Origin: Kribbella kalugense
Lineage (GTDB): Bacteria; Actinomycetota; Actinomycetes; Propionibacteriales; Kribbellaceae
Direction of reading: 5' to 3'
DNA: 64,000 nt
NCBI RefSeq assembly: GCF_004365875.1
Contig: NZ_SODF01000002.1
Location: 992,001 to 1,056,000 of the forward strand
Shown here: positions 23,799-31,590 of the stretch, piece by piece
How the letters are laid out: every line of letters begins with the position of its first letter
Numbering within the stretch: position 1 is the stretch's first letter
Program-made: the position numbers and the translations under genes
Notes under the pieces: model-generated
Databases searched by the model: none
The model's input: only the letters and a program-made list of their open reading frames with translations
Told to the model about the DNA's origin: nothing

Positions 23799-24323
23799 CT
23801 ATCCGGGGTACGGCGTCTGCGCGCGAGCATCGCGTAGCGCTCGGGCCCACCAGGCGAGCTGCCGGAGCAGGGTCGCGGCGGCCGCAGACGTGGTCGGATC
23901 CGTCGGCTCACCCGCGGTGAAGTCCTCTTCGCGAAACCCGAGACTGTCCCGGATCGTGACCGCGTGCAGCTCTCCGAACACGAGTCTCAGTTGTTCGGCG
24001 GCCCGCAGTCCGCCCGATCGGCCGCCGTACACGACGAACCCGACCGGCTTCGCGTACCAAGGCCGTCGTACGGCGTCGATCGCGGTCTTCACGTCGCCCG
24101 GATACGCGTGGTTGTACTCCGCCGTGACGATCATCACCGCATCCGCGTCCTCGATCCGCCGCGGCAACTCCGCCAGCGGCACGACGCTCAGGTCGATGAG
24201 ATCGAGCTTGAACTCGTCCGCCCGCTCGACCTCCCGGGCGAACCACCGCGTCACCGCCGTGCCGAACCGCCCGTCGTCGAGATTGCGCGTCAGCACGACG
24301 AGCCGGAGCGGATGAACAGTCAC
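23799..24323 (-). CDS. NADPH-dependent FMN reductase / quinone reductase, predicted SoxR target
   Basis: The 174-residue flavodoxin-like protein has AVMIVTAEYNHAYPGDVKTAIDA, the conserved FMN-reductase motif, and PVGFVVYGGRSGGLRAAEQLR. It should reduce FMN or quinones with NADPH. The GTG at 24323 is chosen because an 8-nt gap separates it from a TAGCGT -10 element and there is no Shine-Dalgarno sequence; a TTG at 24362 would fall inside the -35. The promoter contains a SoxR-type box with the 19-bp spacer used by MerR-family activators. Flavin reductases of this family are known SoxR targets in Streptomyces. No soxR gene is in the window. Confidence 0.88.
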   Translation of the reverse strand: MTVHPLRLVVLTRNLDDGRFGTAVTRWFAREVERADEFKLDLIDLSVVPLAELPRRIEDADAVMIVTAEYNHAYPGDVKTAIDAVRRPWYAKPVGFVVYGGRSGGLRAAEQLRLVFGELHAVTIRDSLGFREEDFTAGEPTDPTTSAAAATLLRQLAWWARALRDARAQTPYPG

Positions 24324-24331
24324 GCCAACGG

Positions 24332-24362
24332 ACGCTAGTACCTCAACAAGACTTGAGGTCAA
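24332..24362 (-). promoter_or_regulatory. SoxR-box promoter of the flavin reductase gene
   Basis: On the minus strand TTGACC (24362-24357) and TAGCGT (24337-24332) are exactly 19 bp apart. CCTCAA-N6-TTGAGG (24341-24358) is centred between them. The arms and the 6-bp centre length equal those of the E. coli soxS SoxR box. The overlong 19-bp spacer is the hallmark of MerR/SoxR-activated promoters. Confidence 0.82.
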
Positions 24363-25462
24363 ACCTTCTCAGGAGGCGGTGAGGACGGCGGTGTGGAGGG
24401 TTGGAGTTCGGTTTGGGCCGCGTCCATGAGAGTGGTCTGGTCCTCGAGGACGCCGACCGATTGCCAGGACTTGGTGACGGCGGTGAGCTGGGCCGAGTCC
24501 GCGCCGAAGAGGTTGCCGGCGACGGCCTGGGTGGCTTCGGCGAAGACCTTGAAGGTGGCGGTTTCGGCGAGGCCGCCCGAGGTCAAGGTGGCGTACCAGA
24601 TCTTGCCGGCGTCGCCGTACGCGTTCCCGCCGAGAGCGGTCGCGACCAGGTAGAACGCGTGGTTCGGGATGCCGGAGTTGAGATGTACGCCGCCGTTGTC
24701 GTCCTCGGTCTCGACGTACCCGGACATGTTGTCCGGCTGCGGATCCTTCCCCAGCCGCGGATCGTCGTACGCCGTCCCGGGGGCCTTCATCGATCGCAGC
24801 GCGACACCTTGGACACCTGGCAGGAACAGCCCGGCTCCGATCAGCCAGTCGGCGTCCGCGGCGCTCTGACCGAGTGCGTACTGCTTGGCGAGCGAGCCGA
24901 AGACGTCCGAGATGCTCTCGTTCAGCGCACCGGACTGGCCGTCGTACGAGAGGTTCGCGGTGTACTGCGTGACGCCGTGGGTCAACTCGTGGCCGGTGAC
25001 ATCGATCGAGCCGGTGAAGTTCCCGAAGATCTGCCCGTCACCGTCGCCAAACACCATCTGTGCGCCGTCCCAGAACGCGTTCGCGTACCCGCGGTCGTAG
25101 TGCACCGTCGAGGTCAGGACGAGCCCGGCGGCGTCGATCGAGTCGCGCCCAAAGCACTCCTTGTAGAGGGTCCAGGTCGCGCCGGTGCCGTCGTACGCCT
25201 GGTTGACAGCCTTGTCCTGGGCCGGGTCGTCGCCCTCGGAGCGGACCAGCGTCCCGGGGAGGTCGGTCCCGTTCTCGGCGTCGTACACCTTGCGTTGCCG
25301 GCCGCCTGCCGCCGTCGGCGACGCAAGGCCGGCCGCGGGCCGGGTGCGCAGGACGGCATCGTGCTGCAGGGACTGCCGGATGCGGGCCCGGAGGTTGGGG
25401 TCGTCGGTCGTCCGCTCAAGCTGCTCGAGCAGGTACGGCGGGATGATCGAGTGGAACACCAC
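24359..25462 (-). CDS. M4 family metalloprotease, protealysin-like
   Basis: The 367-residue protein has the M4 zinc motif GHELTHG, the downstream NESISDVFGS glutamate, and NSGIPNHAFYLVA with the catalytic histidine. There is no signal peptide; instead the N terminus reads FHSIIPPYLLEQL, which matches the short PPL-type propeptide of protealysin-like enzymes. It should therefore be made as a self-processing zinc endopeptidase. Protealysin genes are often next to an emfourin inhibitor gene; none is visible here. The start is a GTG at 25462 without an obvious Shine-Dalgarno sequence. Its stop codon is embedded in the SoxR promoter of the next gene. Confidence 0.88.
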   Translation of the reverse strand: MVFHSIIPPYLLEQLERTTDDPNLRARIRQSLQHDAVLRTRPAAGLASPTAAGGRQRKVYDAENGTDLPGTLVRSEGDDPAQDKAVNQAYDGTGATWTLYKECFGRDSIDAAGLVLTSTVHYDRGYANAFWDGAQMVFGDGDGQIFGNFTGSIDVTGHELTHGVTQYTANLSYDGQSGALNESISDVFGSLAKQYALGQSAADADWLIGAGLFLPGVQGVALRSMKAPGTAYDDPRLGKDPQPDNMSGYVETEDDNGGVHLNSGIPNHAFYLVATALGGNAYGDAGKIWYATLTSGGLAETATFKVFAEATQAVAGNLFGADSAQLTAVTKSWQSVGVLEDQTTLMDAAQTELQPSTPPSSPPPEKV

Positions 25463-25586
25463 TACAGGAAAACCCGGGCACCGGATAAACTCAAGGATTT
25501 GTGGCTGCCGCGCGCAGTGTCATTTCTCAAGAACTGGAATGCGGCCTGAAAACCAACGGGACGTATTTTAACACAAGGGGTTTGAA

Positions 25587-27827
25587 TTGCCGAATCCGGT
25601 CGACGCCGAACAGGCTCACCTGACCACGTTCTACGCCGCGCTCGACCGGGAGCGCGACCGCACGGACGCACGCACCGACGATGAGCAACTGGTCCATACC
25701 CGCAACGCGCAGGCTCTGCACCAGCGCGACGGGCGCATCCGTGACCTCAAGCTCCGGCAGGCCCGGCTGACCGCCGCCGAGGAGGGCCTGTACTTCGGCC
25801 GCCTCGACACCGAGGACGGCGAGATCCTGCACGTCGGCCGGATCGGTCTGCACGACGACGACTACGAACCCCTGCTGGTCGACTGGCGCGCCCCGGCAGC
25901 GCGGCCGTTCTACATCGCGACCGCGGTGGCGAACCACGGCATCGTCCGCCGACGGCACGTCCAGACCCGGTTGCGCCGCGTGGTCGATGTCCAGGACGAG
26001 CAGCTGGACCTGCAACGGGAGGCGGCCGACCCGTCCAAGCCGGGTACGGGCGTGATCGGCGAGGCCGTCCTGATGAAGGCGCTCGAGGCGCGGCGGACCG
26101 GCCAGATGGAGTCGATCGTCCAGACCATCCAGGCCGATCAGGACCGGATCATCCGTTCCGATCTGCCCGGAATCCTCGTTGTCCAAGGCGGTCCGGGAAC
26201 GGGTAAGACCGCGATCGCGCTGCACCGCGCCGCATTTCTGTTGTACACACATCGTGAGCAACTGGAAAAGCGCGGAATTCTTGTCGTCGGGCCGAATGCG
26301 GCGTTCCTGCGGTTCATCGGCCAGGTGCTGCCGTCGCTGGGTGAGGACGGCGTTCGCCTGGTCACGATCGCCGAGCTGTACCCGGGTCTCAGCGCCACCC
26401 GGCCGGAGCCGTCGGAGAGCGCCGAGGTGAAGGGCCGGACGATCATGGCTGACGTGATCGCGAAGGCGGTCGCGGACCGTCAGTGGCTCCCTTCGGAGCC
26501 CGTGCAGGTCACCGTCGACCGGACGGTGCTGACGCTTGACCCGTCCGTCTGCGCCGCAACGCACGCTCGGGTGCGCAACCGTGGTCTCACCCACAACCAA
26601 GCGCGACCGTTCATCCTGAACGAGCTCACCGACTACCTCACCAACCAGTACGCCGAACTGATCGGCACCGACCCGCTCGACGGCGAGCAATTGCTCGACG
26701 AGTACGACCTGGCCGAGCTGCGCAAGGAGGTGCTCGCGGAGCCCGCCGTACAGGCTCTGCTCGAGCAGCTGTGGCCGTTGCTCAGTCCGCAGAAACTGCT
26801 CGAGGAGTTGTACGGCGACGAGGACCGGCTGGCGTCCGCCGCGCCGCAGCTGTCGGAGCTCGATCGCGAACATCTGCTGAGGTACGGCGCCGACTGGAGT
26901 CCGGCCGACGTTCCGCTGCTCGACGAGGCGGCGGAGCTGCTCGGCGACGACGGCACCGAGGCAGCGCGAGAGCGGGCCGCTCGGGCGCGCGCAGTCGCTT
27001 ATGCACAAGGGGCTTTGGACTTGCTGAGCGGTTCGGGGTCGACGGACTTCGACGAGGATGACGATGCGGAGATCCTGACCGCGAAGGACCTCCTGGACGC
27101 CGAGGCGCTGGCTGAGCGGTACGAGGCGGACGACGACCGGACGCTCGCCGACCGAGCCGGAGCGGACCGGCGGTGGACGTACGGTCACGTGATCGTCGAC
27201 GAGGCGCAGGAGCTGTCGCCGATGGCGTGGCGGGCGATCGCGCGACGCTGCCCGTTGCGGTCGATGACCGTGGTCGGCGATGTCGCGCAGACGAGCTCGA
27301 TCGGTGGCGGGACGTCGTGGGCGAGTGCGCTCGGCGAGACGTTCGGCGATCGATGGCGGCTGGCCGAGCTGACGCTCAACTACCGGACACCGGCCGAGGT
27401 GATGGAGCTGGCGAACGACGTACTGCGGGAAGTCGACCCGTCCGCGCGGGCGCCTCAGTCGGTCCGGTCGACCGGTGTGAAGCCGTGGCACGTGGACGTG
27501 CCCGCGGCCGAGCAGGCGATGTACGTCTACAAGATGGCCGCGGAGGAGACGGCGTACGGCGAGGTCGGGGTGATCACGTCCCGGAGCCGGCTCGAGCTGC
27601 TCCAGGAGGCGGTCGACGGCCTGAGCGGCGTCACCGTCCTGACCGCCCGCGAAGCCAAGGGCCTCGAGTTCGACTCGGTCCTCGTCGTCGACCCCGACGG
27701 CATCGTGATCGAGTCCCCGCGCGGCCTACGCGACCTGTATGTCGCTCTCTCCCGCTGCACCCAACGCCTGGGTGTCATCGGCGAACTTCCCGACGTACTG
27801 CGCAATTCAGCCGCCTGGAGTCAGTGA
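25587..27827 (+). CDS. helD: HelD-type RNA polymerase-associated helicase (UvrD/Rep superfamily I)
   Basis: The 746-residue protein has an N-terminal coiled-coil-like arm (about 1-65), a Walker A GILVVQGGPGTGKTAIALHR (about 196-215), a Walker B HVIVDEAQELSP (about 535-546), VVGDVAQTSSIGGG, the ELTLNYRTPAEV motif and a C-terminal LTAREAKGLEFDSVLVVDP plus LYVALSRCTQRLGV. This is the order in HelD, which strips stalled RNA polymerase off DNA. Some actinobacterial relatives (HelR) confer rifamycin tolerance and have a rifamycin-associated element upstream; I do not see one here. The start is TTG at 25587 with AAGGGG 7 nt upstream. The 124 bp before it holds nothing else clear. Confidence 0.88.
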   Translation: MPNPVDAEQAHLTTFYAALDRERDRTDARTDDEQLVHTRNAQALHQRDGRIRDLKLRQARLTAAEEGLYFGRLDTEDGEILHVGRIGLHDDDYEPLLVDWRAPAARPFYIATAVANHGIVRRRHVQTRLRRVVDVQDEQLDLQREAADPSKPGTGVIGEAVLMKALEARRTGQMESIVQTIQADQDRIIRSDLPGILVVQGGPGTGKTAIALHRAAFLLYTHREQLEKRGILVVGPNAAFLRFIGQVLPSLGEDGVRLVTIAELYPGLSATRPEPSESAEVKGRTIMADVIAKAVADRQWLPSEPVQVTVDRTVLTLDPSVCAATHARVRNRGLTHNQARPFILNELTDYLTNQYAELIGTDPLDGEQLLDEYDLAELRKEVLAEPAVQALLEQLWPLLSPQKLLEELYGDEDRLASAAPQLSELDREHLLRYGADWSPADVPLLDEAAELLGDDGTEAARERAARARAVAYAQGALDLLSGSGSTDFDEDDDAEILTAKDLLDAEALAERYEADDDRTLADRAGADRRWTYGHVIVDEAQELSPMAWRAIARRCPLRSMTVVGDVAQTSSIGGGTSWASALGETFGDRWRLAELTLNYRTPAEVMELANDVLREVDPSARAPQSVRSTGVKPWHVDVPAAEQAMYVYKMAAEETAYGEVGVITSRSRLELLQEAVDGLSGVTVLTAREAKGLEFDSVLVVDPDGIVIESPRGLRDLYVALSRCTQRLGVIGELPDVLRNSAAWSQ

Positions 27828-28402
27828 TCGGCGCAGCACTTCTGTTGGTGCTGGAGTTCGAACGGGATGAGGAGGTCGCCGGCGGCGGGCTGGACCTGGA
27901 GGACGAGGCGGCCGTCGCGGCGGACCGGGCGGAGGAAGTCGAGGGTGTCGACCAGCGTGTCGTCCTCGACCGGTACGCCGCCGATGCCTTCGAGGTCATC
28001 GATGCCGCACCGGGTGCGCAGCTCGGCGGCGGGCAGTACGCCGTGCGCCTGCTCGTGACCGGGCCAGCGGACCACGCGTCCCGTCGTACCCAGGGCCGCT
28101 TCGACCGCGGCGACGTACGCGCCACGGACCAGGCGGCTCGGTCCGGCCAGCTCCGGTTCGGATGCGCCGGGCCGGGTGATCGCCAGGCCAACGTTGCGGT
28201 CGGCAACGACCTCGCGGATCGAGTCCGCGAGGTCGGCGGCGCTGGTGAGCGACACCGCGACATGGGGCCGGTCACCGCCCGACACCGTGTGGGTGAGGGC
28301 GACGACCGGCTGAGCCCTGATGCCGATCTGATCGATCAGGTCGTACAGCAGGTGGTCGGCCGCGGCCGTGTCCTTGCTGTCGGCATCGATCGCGATGATC
28401 AC
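27821..28402 (-). CDS. Conserved-looking hypothetical protein
   Basis: I do not recognise the 193-residue product. It starts VIIAIDADSKDTAAADHLLYDLIDQIGI, a strand-turn-helix with a DADS element that looks like a Rossmann or nucleotide-fold opening. A second AVSLTSAADLADSIREVVADRNVGLAITRPG unit follows, and the tail has CC and scattered acidic residues. The GTG at 28402 has AAGGA 9 nt upstream. A 74-residue gene ends 11 bp upstream on the same strand, so the two form a small operon. It overlaps the convergent helicase stop by 7 bp. Confidence 0.6.
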   Translation of the reverse strand: MIIAIDADSKDTAAADHLLYDLIDQIGIRAQPVVALTHTVSGGDRPHVAVSLTSAADLADSIREVVADRNVGLAITRPGASEPELAGPSRLVRGAYVAAVEAALGTTGRVVRWPGHEQAHGVLPAAELRTRCGIDDLEGIGGVPVEDDTLVDTLDFLRPVRRDGRLVLQVQPAAGDLLIPFELQHQQKCCADH

Positions 28403-28413
28403 AGCTTGGTTCC

Positions 28414-28638
28414 TTACTTGGGCAGCACCCAGATCGGGTTGGTGTAGAACCACAGGTCGACCCACGGGTCGGCGTCTCCGACAACGTCGAGCTTAGGCCC
28501 GGCCGGGTCGACCGCCGCGCGACCCAACGGGTAGACAGGTTCGAACGTACCTCGCCTGCCCGAGGTGTCCCACCGTTCGACCTCGGCGCGATCATCGCGG
28601 TTCTCCATGACCACCAGATGTTCCGTCGGTGAACACAC
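28414..28638 (-). CDS. Small hypothetical protein, 74 residues
   Basis: The frame is acidic and rich in tryptophan, proline and aromatic residues, unlike random GC-rich frames, and ends DLWFYTNPIWVLPK. No domain is recognised. It sits 11 bp upstream of the hypothetical gene at 27821-28402 in the same direction. The ATG at 28638 is used; an internal ATG at MENRDD is also possible. No signal or membrane segment. Confidence 0.5.
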   Translation of the reverse strand: MCSPTEHLVVMENRDDRAEVERWDTSGRRGTFEPVYPLGRAAVDPAGPKLDVVGDADPWVDLWFYTNPIWVLPK

Positions 28639-28701
28639 CTACCGACCCCGAGCCATAGACAACGGAGAGTAACCGGGCTTCAATGGCCGACGGGGGGAAT
28701 C

Positions 28702-29349
28702 ATGAATGGAGAACCGTATTCACGCACGCACTGTCACCGCCTGAACCAGCACGGCAACGCGACCTTGGCAGCTCTGGGGGGAGTTGCGGTCGGCGTCATC
28801 CTGGTGCTGCTCACCTGGCTGGTGGTGTTGATGACGAAGGACGATCCGGCGCCTGCGCCGCAGTCCGCGCCGGCCGCGGTGGCCTCGGTGCCGGTGTCGG
28901 TGACGACGCGGACCGTCGCACCGAAGCCGGCGGTCAAGGGGACGTCGAACTCGGCGCCGGCGGTCGGGGACGTGCGGTCATTGCCGGGCGGGTTGTTCTG
29001 CCGGGATCTGAATGCCAAGGGATACAGCTATGTCGCGGCGATCGACTACTGGCGGCTGCACGGTCAGCCGAACCAGATGGATGCCGACCGCAACGGAATC
29101 CCGTGCGAGACGGTGTACTCGCGCAGTGACGTCGCTGCCTACTGGAACGGACGCGAGGTGAGCGGTGTCGTGTTCTGGTCGTCCGGGTTGTTCTGCCGGG
29201 ACCTCGCCGCGCGGGGTGCGTCCTACGCGGAGGCCGTCCGGTACTGGTGGTACTACGGCATGCCGGATCGGATGGATGCGGACAAGAACGGCATACCGTG
29301 TGAGACGGTGTACTCGTCCGCAAACGTCAACGCATTCTGGTATCCGTGA
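28702..29349 (+). CDS. Membrane-anchored protein with two excalibur calcium-binding repeats
   Basis: The 215-residue protein has one membrane segment near residues 22-44 (LAALGGVAVGVILVLLTWLVVLM), a proline/alanine-rich linker, and two tandem extracellular repeats with the excalibur signature DADRNGIPCE (near residue 132) and DADKNGIPCE (near 195), each preceded by LFCRDL. Excalibur domains bind calcium and occur in surface proteins and nucleases. GGGGGAATC precedes the ATG. It is followed with a GTGA overlap by an M23 peptidase gene, so both probably act at the cell wall. Confidence 0.87.
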   Translation: MNGEPYSRTHCHRLNQHGNATLAALGGVAVGVILVLLTWLVVLMTKDDPAPAPQSAPAAVASVPVSVTTRTVAPKPAVKGTSNSAPAVGDVRSLPGGLFCRDLNAKGYSYVAAIDYWRLHGQPNQMDADRNGIPCETVYSRSDVAAYWNGREVSGVVFWSSGLFCRDLAARGASYAEAVRYWWYYGMPDRMDADKNGIPCETVYSSANVNAFWYP

Positions 29350-30158
29350 CGCGACAGGTCTGGGCAGTCTTTCTGGTAGCGGTGGTCGGTGTCGCCGGCG
29401 CCGGGTTGTTTGGCCTGTCCGCGGCCGGGGTCTTCGACCGCACGCAACCTGGCACCGCGCCAACACCGGCACCAGAGGTATCGACTGCGCCACGGGCGAG
29501 CACGCCGAGTCCCGCACAGTCGAGGCCGACTCCCGCACAATCGAGTACGACGAAGCCTGCGCCGAGCACGCCAGCACGGTCCAGCGCGCCGACTCGAGCG
29601 GTCAGCCCAACGCGGCCGCCGTCCCCAGCTGCACGGCGGTATGTGTTTCCTGTTGGGGGTTGTCGGGCGGATGCTTCGCAGAGTCATCATGACTACCCCG
29701 CGTCGGACATCTTTGCCGACGTGGGTTGTCTGTTTGTGTCGCCTGTGGATGGGCGAGTCGACGAGGTGACGCGCGTCGACACCTGGGATCCGAAGACCAA
29801 CCGCGGTCCCGATCGCGGAGGCCTTTCCGTTTCCGTGGTGGGCGTCGACGGAGTCCGGTACTACGGCTCACACCTGTCCGCGATTGCCGCAGGGATTCGA
29901 CCTGGCGTGATCGTGCGAGCAGGCCAGACCTTGGCGCGGACGGGCAAGACAGGAAGCGCGAGGGTCACTCCGCCGCATCTGCATTTCGGGATCAGTTGGC
30001 CGACGAAACCAAACACCTGGTGGATCCGGCGCGGCGCCGTGCCGCCGCAGGAGTTCCTCAACAGCTGGCATCACGGCGGGCAGCTGTCGCCAGTAGGGCT
30101 CGTCGCCAAGACACGGCGTACGTACGGCGTCGATCGCGGGTGCCGCTCGTACTGCTGA
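29346..30158 (+). CDS. M23 family (LytM) peptidase-like exported protein
   Basis: The 270-residue protein begins with a hydrophobic segment (VWAVFLVAVVGVAGAGLFGL, residues 5-24) that serves as signal or anchor, then a proline/threonine/serine linker to about residue 95. The LytM domain follows with the zinc-site HHDYPASD and HLHFGISWP motifs. It should cleave peptidoglycan cross-bridges or, if a ligand is missing, activate another hydrolase. The GTG at 29346 overlaps the stop of the excalibur gene. Cysteines in GGCRAD and DVGCLF may form a disulfide. Confidence 0.87.
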   Translation: MTRQVWAVFLVAVVGVAGAGLFGLSAAGVFDRTQPGTAPTPAPEVSTAPRASTPSPAQSRPTPAQSSTTKPAPSTPARSSAPTRAVSPTRPPSPAARRYVFPVGGCRADASQSHHDYPASDIFADVGCLFVSPVDGRVDEVTRVDTWDPKTNRGPDRGGLSVSVVGVDGVRYYGSHLSAIAAGIRPGVIVRAGQTLARTGKTGSARVTPPHLHFGISWPTKPNTWWIRRGAVPPQEFLNSWHHGGQLSPVGLVAKTRRTYGVDRGCRSYC

Positions 30159-30208
30159 CACAAGTGGTCTAGCCAGGTTGATTGGCACCAGCGGGTCGGG
30201 CTCGAAGA

Positions 30209-30343
30209 ATGAGGAACCACCCAGGCAACCGTTTCGAGGTCCGCTTCGCGCCGGTCCGGGCTCACCACGTGAAGGTGGCCTTCACCCGCACCTTCACGAA
30301 GGCTGCCGACGGAGTGTTCCTGGACGAAATCGAGGTGTACTGA
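30209..30343 (+). pseudogene. Relic: C-terminal end of a carbohydrate-binding or glycosidase domain
   Basis: The 44-codon stretch ends ADGVFLDEIEVY and contains VRFAPVRAHHVKVAFTRTF. This is the typical last two beta strands of a discoidin/CBM-like or glycoside-hydrolase accessory domain. Nothing upstream in frame continues the domain: a TGA lies at 30179. It looks like the tail of a deleted gene. It overlaps the convergent membrane-protein gene on the other strand by 50 bp. Confidence 0.5.
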
Positions 30344-30875
30344 ACGCCAGGCCGAGAAGGGCGCCACCGATCGGCATCAGGTCGAGGTTCGCACTGATCA
30401 GCACGAACCCGGCGACCAGGACCGGTGCCGCCCAGACCGGCAGCCGGCGTTCGACGGTCAGCAGTACGGCGAGCGTCAGCAAGCCGACCAGGAACAGGAT
30501 CGGCCCAAGGGTCTGCAGCGGTTCGTAGATCCCGAGGTTGCCCGGCCAGCGGTCGTAGTTGCCGCCGATCGCCGACATCTGTGCATGATCCGACGCCCGG
30601 AAGCCGACGATCAGGTCGGTCAGAATGACCCGGACGAAGGCAGCCACCCCGACAAGGCCCACGACCATGGCCGCGGTACCGAGCGGCCGCCGGCTGGTGA
30701 GGGTGTTCCGCCCGACCACCAGAACGGCGCCGAACAGCAGGAGGCCGAGCAGGAACAGGAGGTGACCGCTGGTCCAGGCGAGTCCTGGGCCGCGGTCGCC
30801 GTTCGCTCCGTCGATCAGCCGGATGATGCCGTAAGCAACGAAAAGGGCGCCGGCGAGGATGCCGAGTTTCTTCAT
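30294..30875 (-). CDS. Hypothetical membrane protein
   Basis: The 193-residue protein has about six hydrophobic segments (for example LGILAGALFVAYGIIRLI at 4-21, LLFLLGLLLFGAVLVV near 40, AAMVVGLVGVAAFVRVIL near 70, LFLVGLLTLAVLLTV near 127, VWAAPVLVAGFVLI near 147). No family is recognised. It lies 62 bp downstream of a LuxR-type response regulator gene on the same strand and may be part of the same regulon. The last residues run over the carbohydrate-binding relic on the other strand, so its C terminus may have been altered when that gene was lost. Confidence 0.65.
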   Translation of the reverse strand: MKKLGILAGALFVAYGIIRLIDGANGDRGPGLAWTSGHLLFLLGLLLFGAVLVVGRNTLTSRRPLGTAAMVVGLVGVAAFVRVILTDLIVGFRASDHAQMSAIGGNYDRWPGNLGIYEPLQTLGPILFLVGLLTLAVLLTVERRLPVWAAPVLVAGFVLISANLDLMPIGGALLGLAFSTPRFRPGTLRRQPS

Positions 30876-30936
30876 GGGCCGAGCGTCGCCGAACCCGGCG
30901 GCCCACACATCGCCGATGAGAGGGAGATGGCGGCGG

Positions 30937-31590
30937 TTACTGGTTCGTGGGAATGATGAGCCCGGTCTCGTACGCCGCGATGACGGCCTGGACGCGGTCA
31001 CGCAGCCCGAGCTTGGTCAGCGTGTTGCTGACATGGGTCTTCACCGTGTGTTCGCTGACGCCCAGGGCGGTCGCGATCTCGGCGTTGGACAGGCCGCGGC
31101 CGAGCAGGACGAGAGTCTCCCGCTCGCGGCCGGTCAGGACGTCGAGAGCCGCGGCCGGCGTCGTGCGCGGCCGATTCCGGGTCAGGTCGGCGATCAGCCG
31201 GCGGGTGATGCTGGGCGCGAGCAGTGACTCCCCGGCGACGACGACACGGACGGCGTGAACCAGGTCGTCACGCCGTACGTCCTTCAGCAAGAACCCGCTC
31301 GCTCCGGCGTACAGCGCGTCGTACACGTAGTCGTCGGAGTCGAAGGTGGTGAGCATGACGACCTTCGTCCTGGTGCTCGCACAGATCGCGCGTGCTGCGG
31401 CGAGGCCGTCGACGCGGGGCATCCGGACGTCGAGCAGAGCCACGTCCGGGGTCAGCGAGCGGACCAGCGAGACCGCCTCGGCGCCGTCCGCGGCCTCGCC
31501 GACGACCTCGATATCCGGCTGAGCGTCGAGGATCATCGCGAACCCACTGCGGACGAGCTCCTGGTCGTCCGCCAGCACCACCCGGATCAT
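30937..31590 (-). CDS. NarL/LuxR family response regulator
   Basis: The 217-residue protein has a receiver domain with the acidic pair DD9-10 (VLADDQ), phospho-acceptor aspartate in VALLDVRMPR (about D54), T83 in MLTTFDSDD and K104 in FLLKDVRR. A C-terminal LuxR helix-turn-helix follows (LTGRERETLVLLGRGLSNAEIATALGVSEHTVKTHVSNTLTKLGL, about 153-197). It is the partner of the histidine kinase immediately upstream, which overlaps its start by 4 bp. Targets are unknown; the membrane protein downstream is a candidate. Confidence 0.92.
   Translation of the reverse strand: MIRVVLADDQELVRSGFAMILDAQPDIEVVGEAADGAEAVSLVRSLTPDVALLDVRMPRVDGLAAARAICASTRTKVVMLTTFDSDDYVYDALYAGASGFLLKDVRRDDLVHAVRVVVAGESLLAPSITRRLIADLTRNRPRTTPAAALDVLTGRERETLVLLGRGLSNAEIATALGVSEHTVKTHVSNTLTKLGLRDRVQAVIAAYETGLIIPTNQ

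Noticed and set aside
25463..25586. Rifamycin-associated element upstream of HelD
   Set aside because: No 19-bp inverted repeat of that type is visible, so I do not call the helicase HelR.
25527..27491. A 654-codon frame antisense to the HelD gene
   Set aside because: It is the complement of a well-supported helicase and has the arginine-rich composition of a shadow frame.
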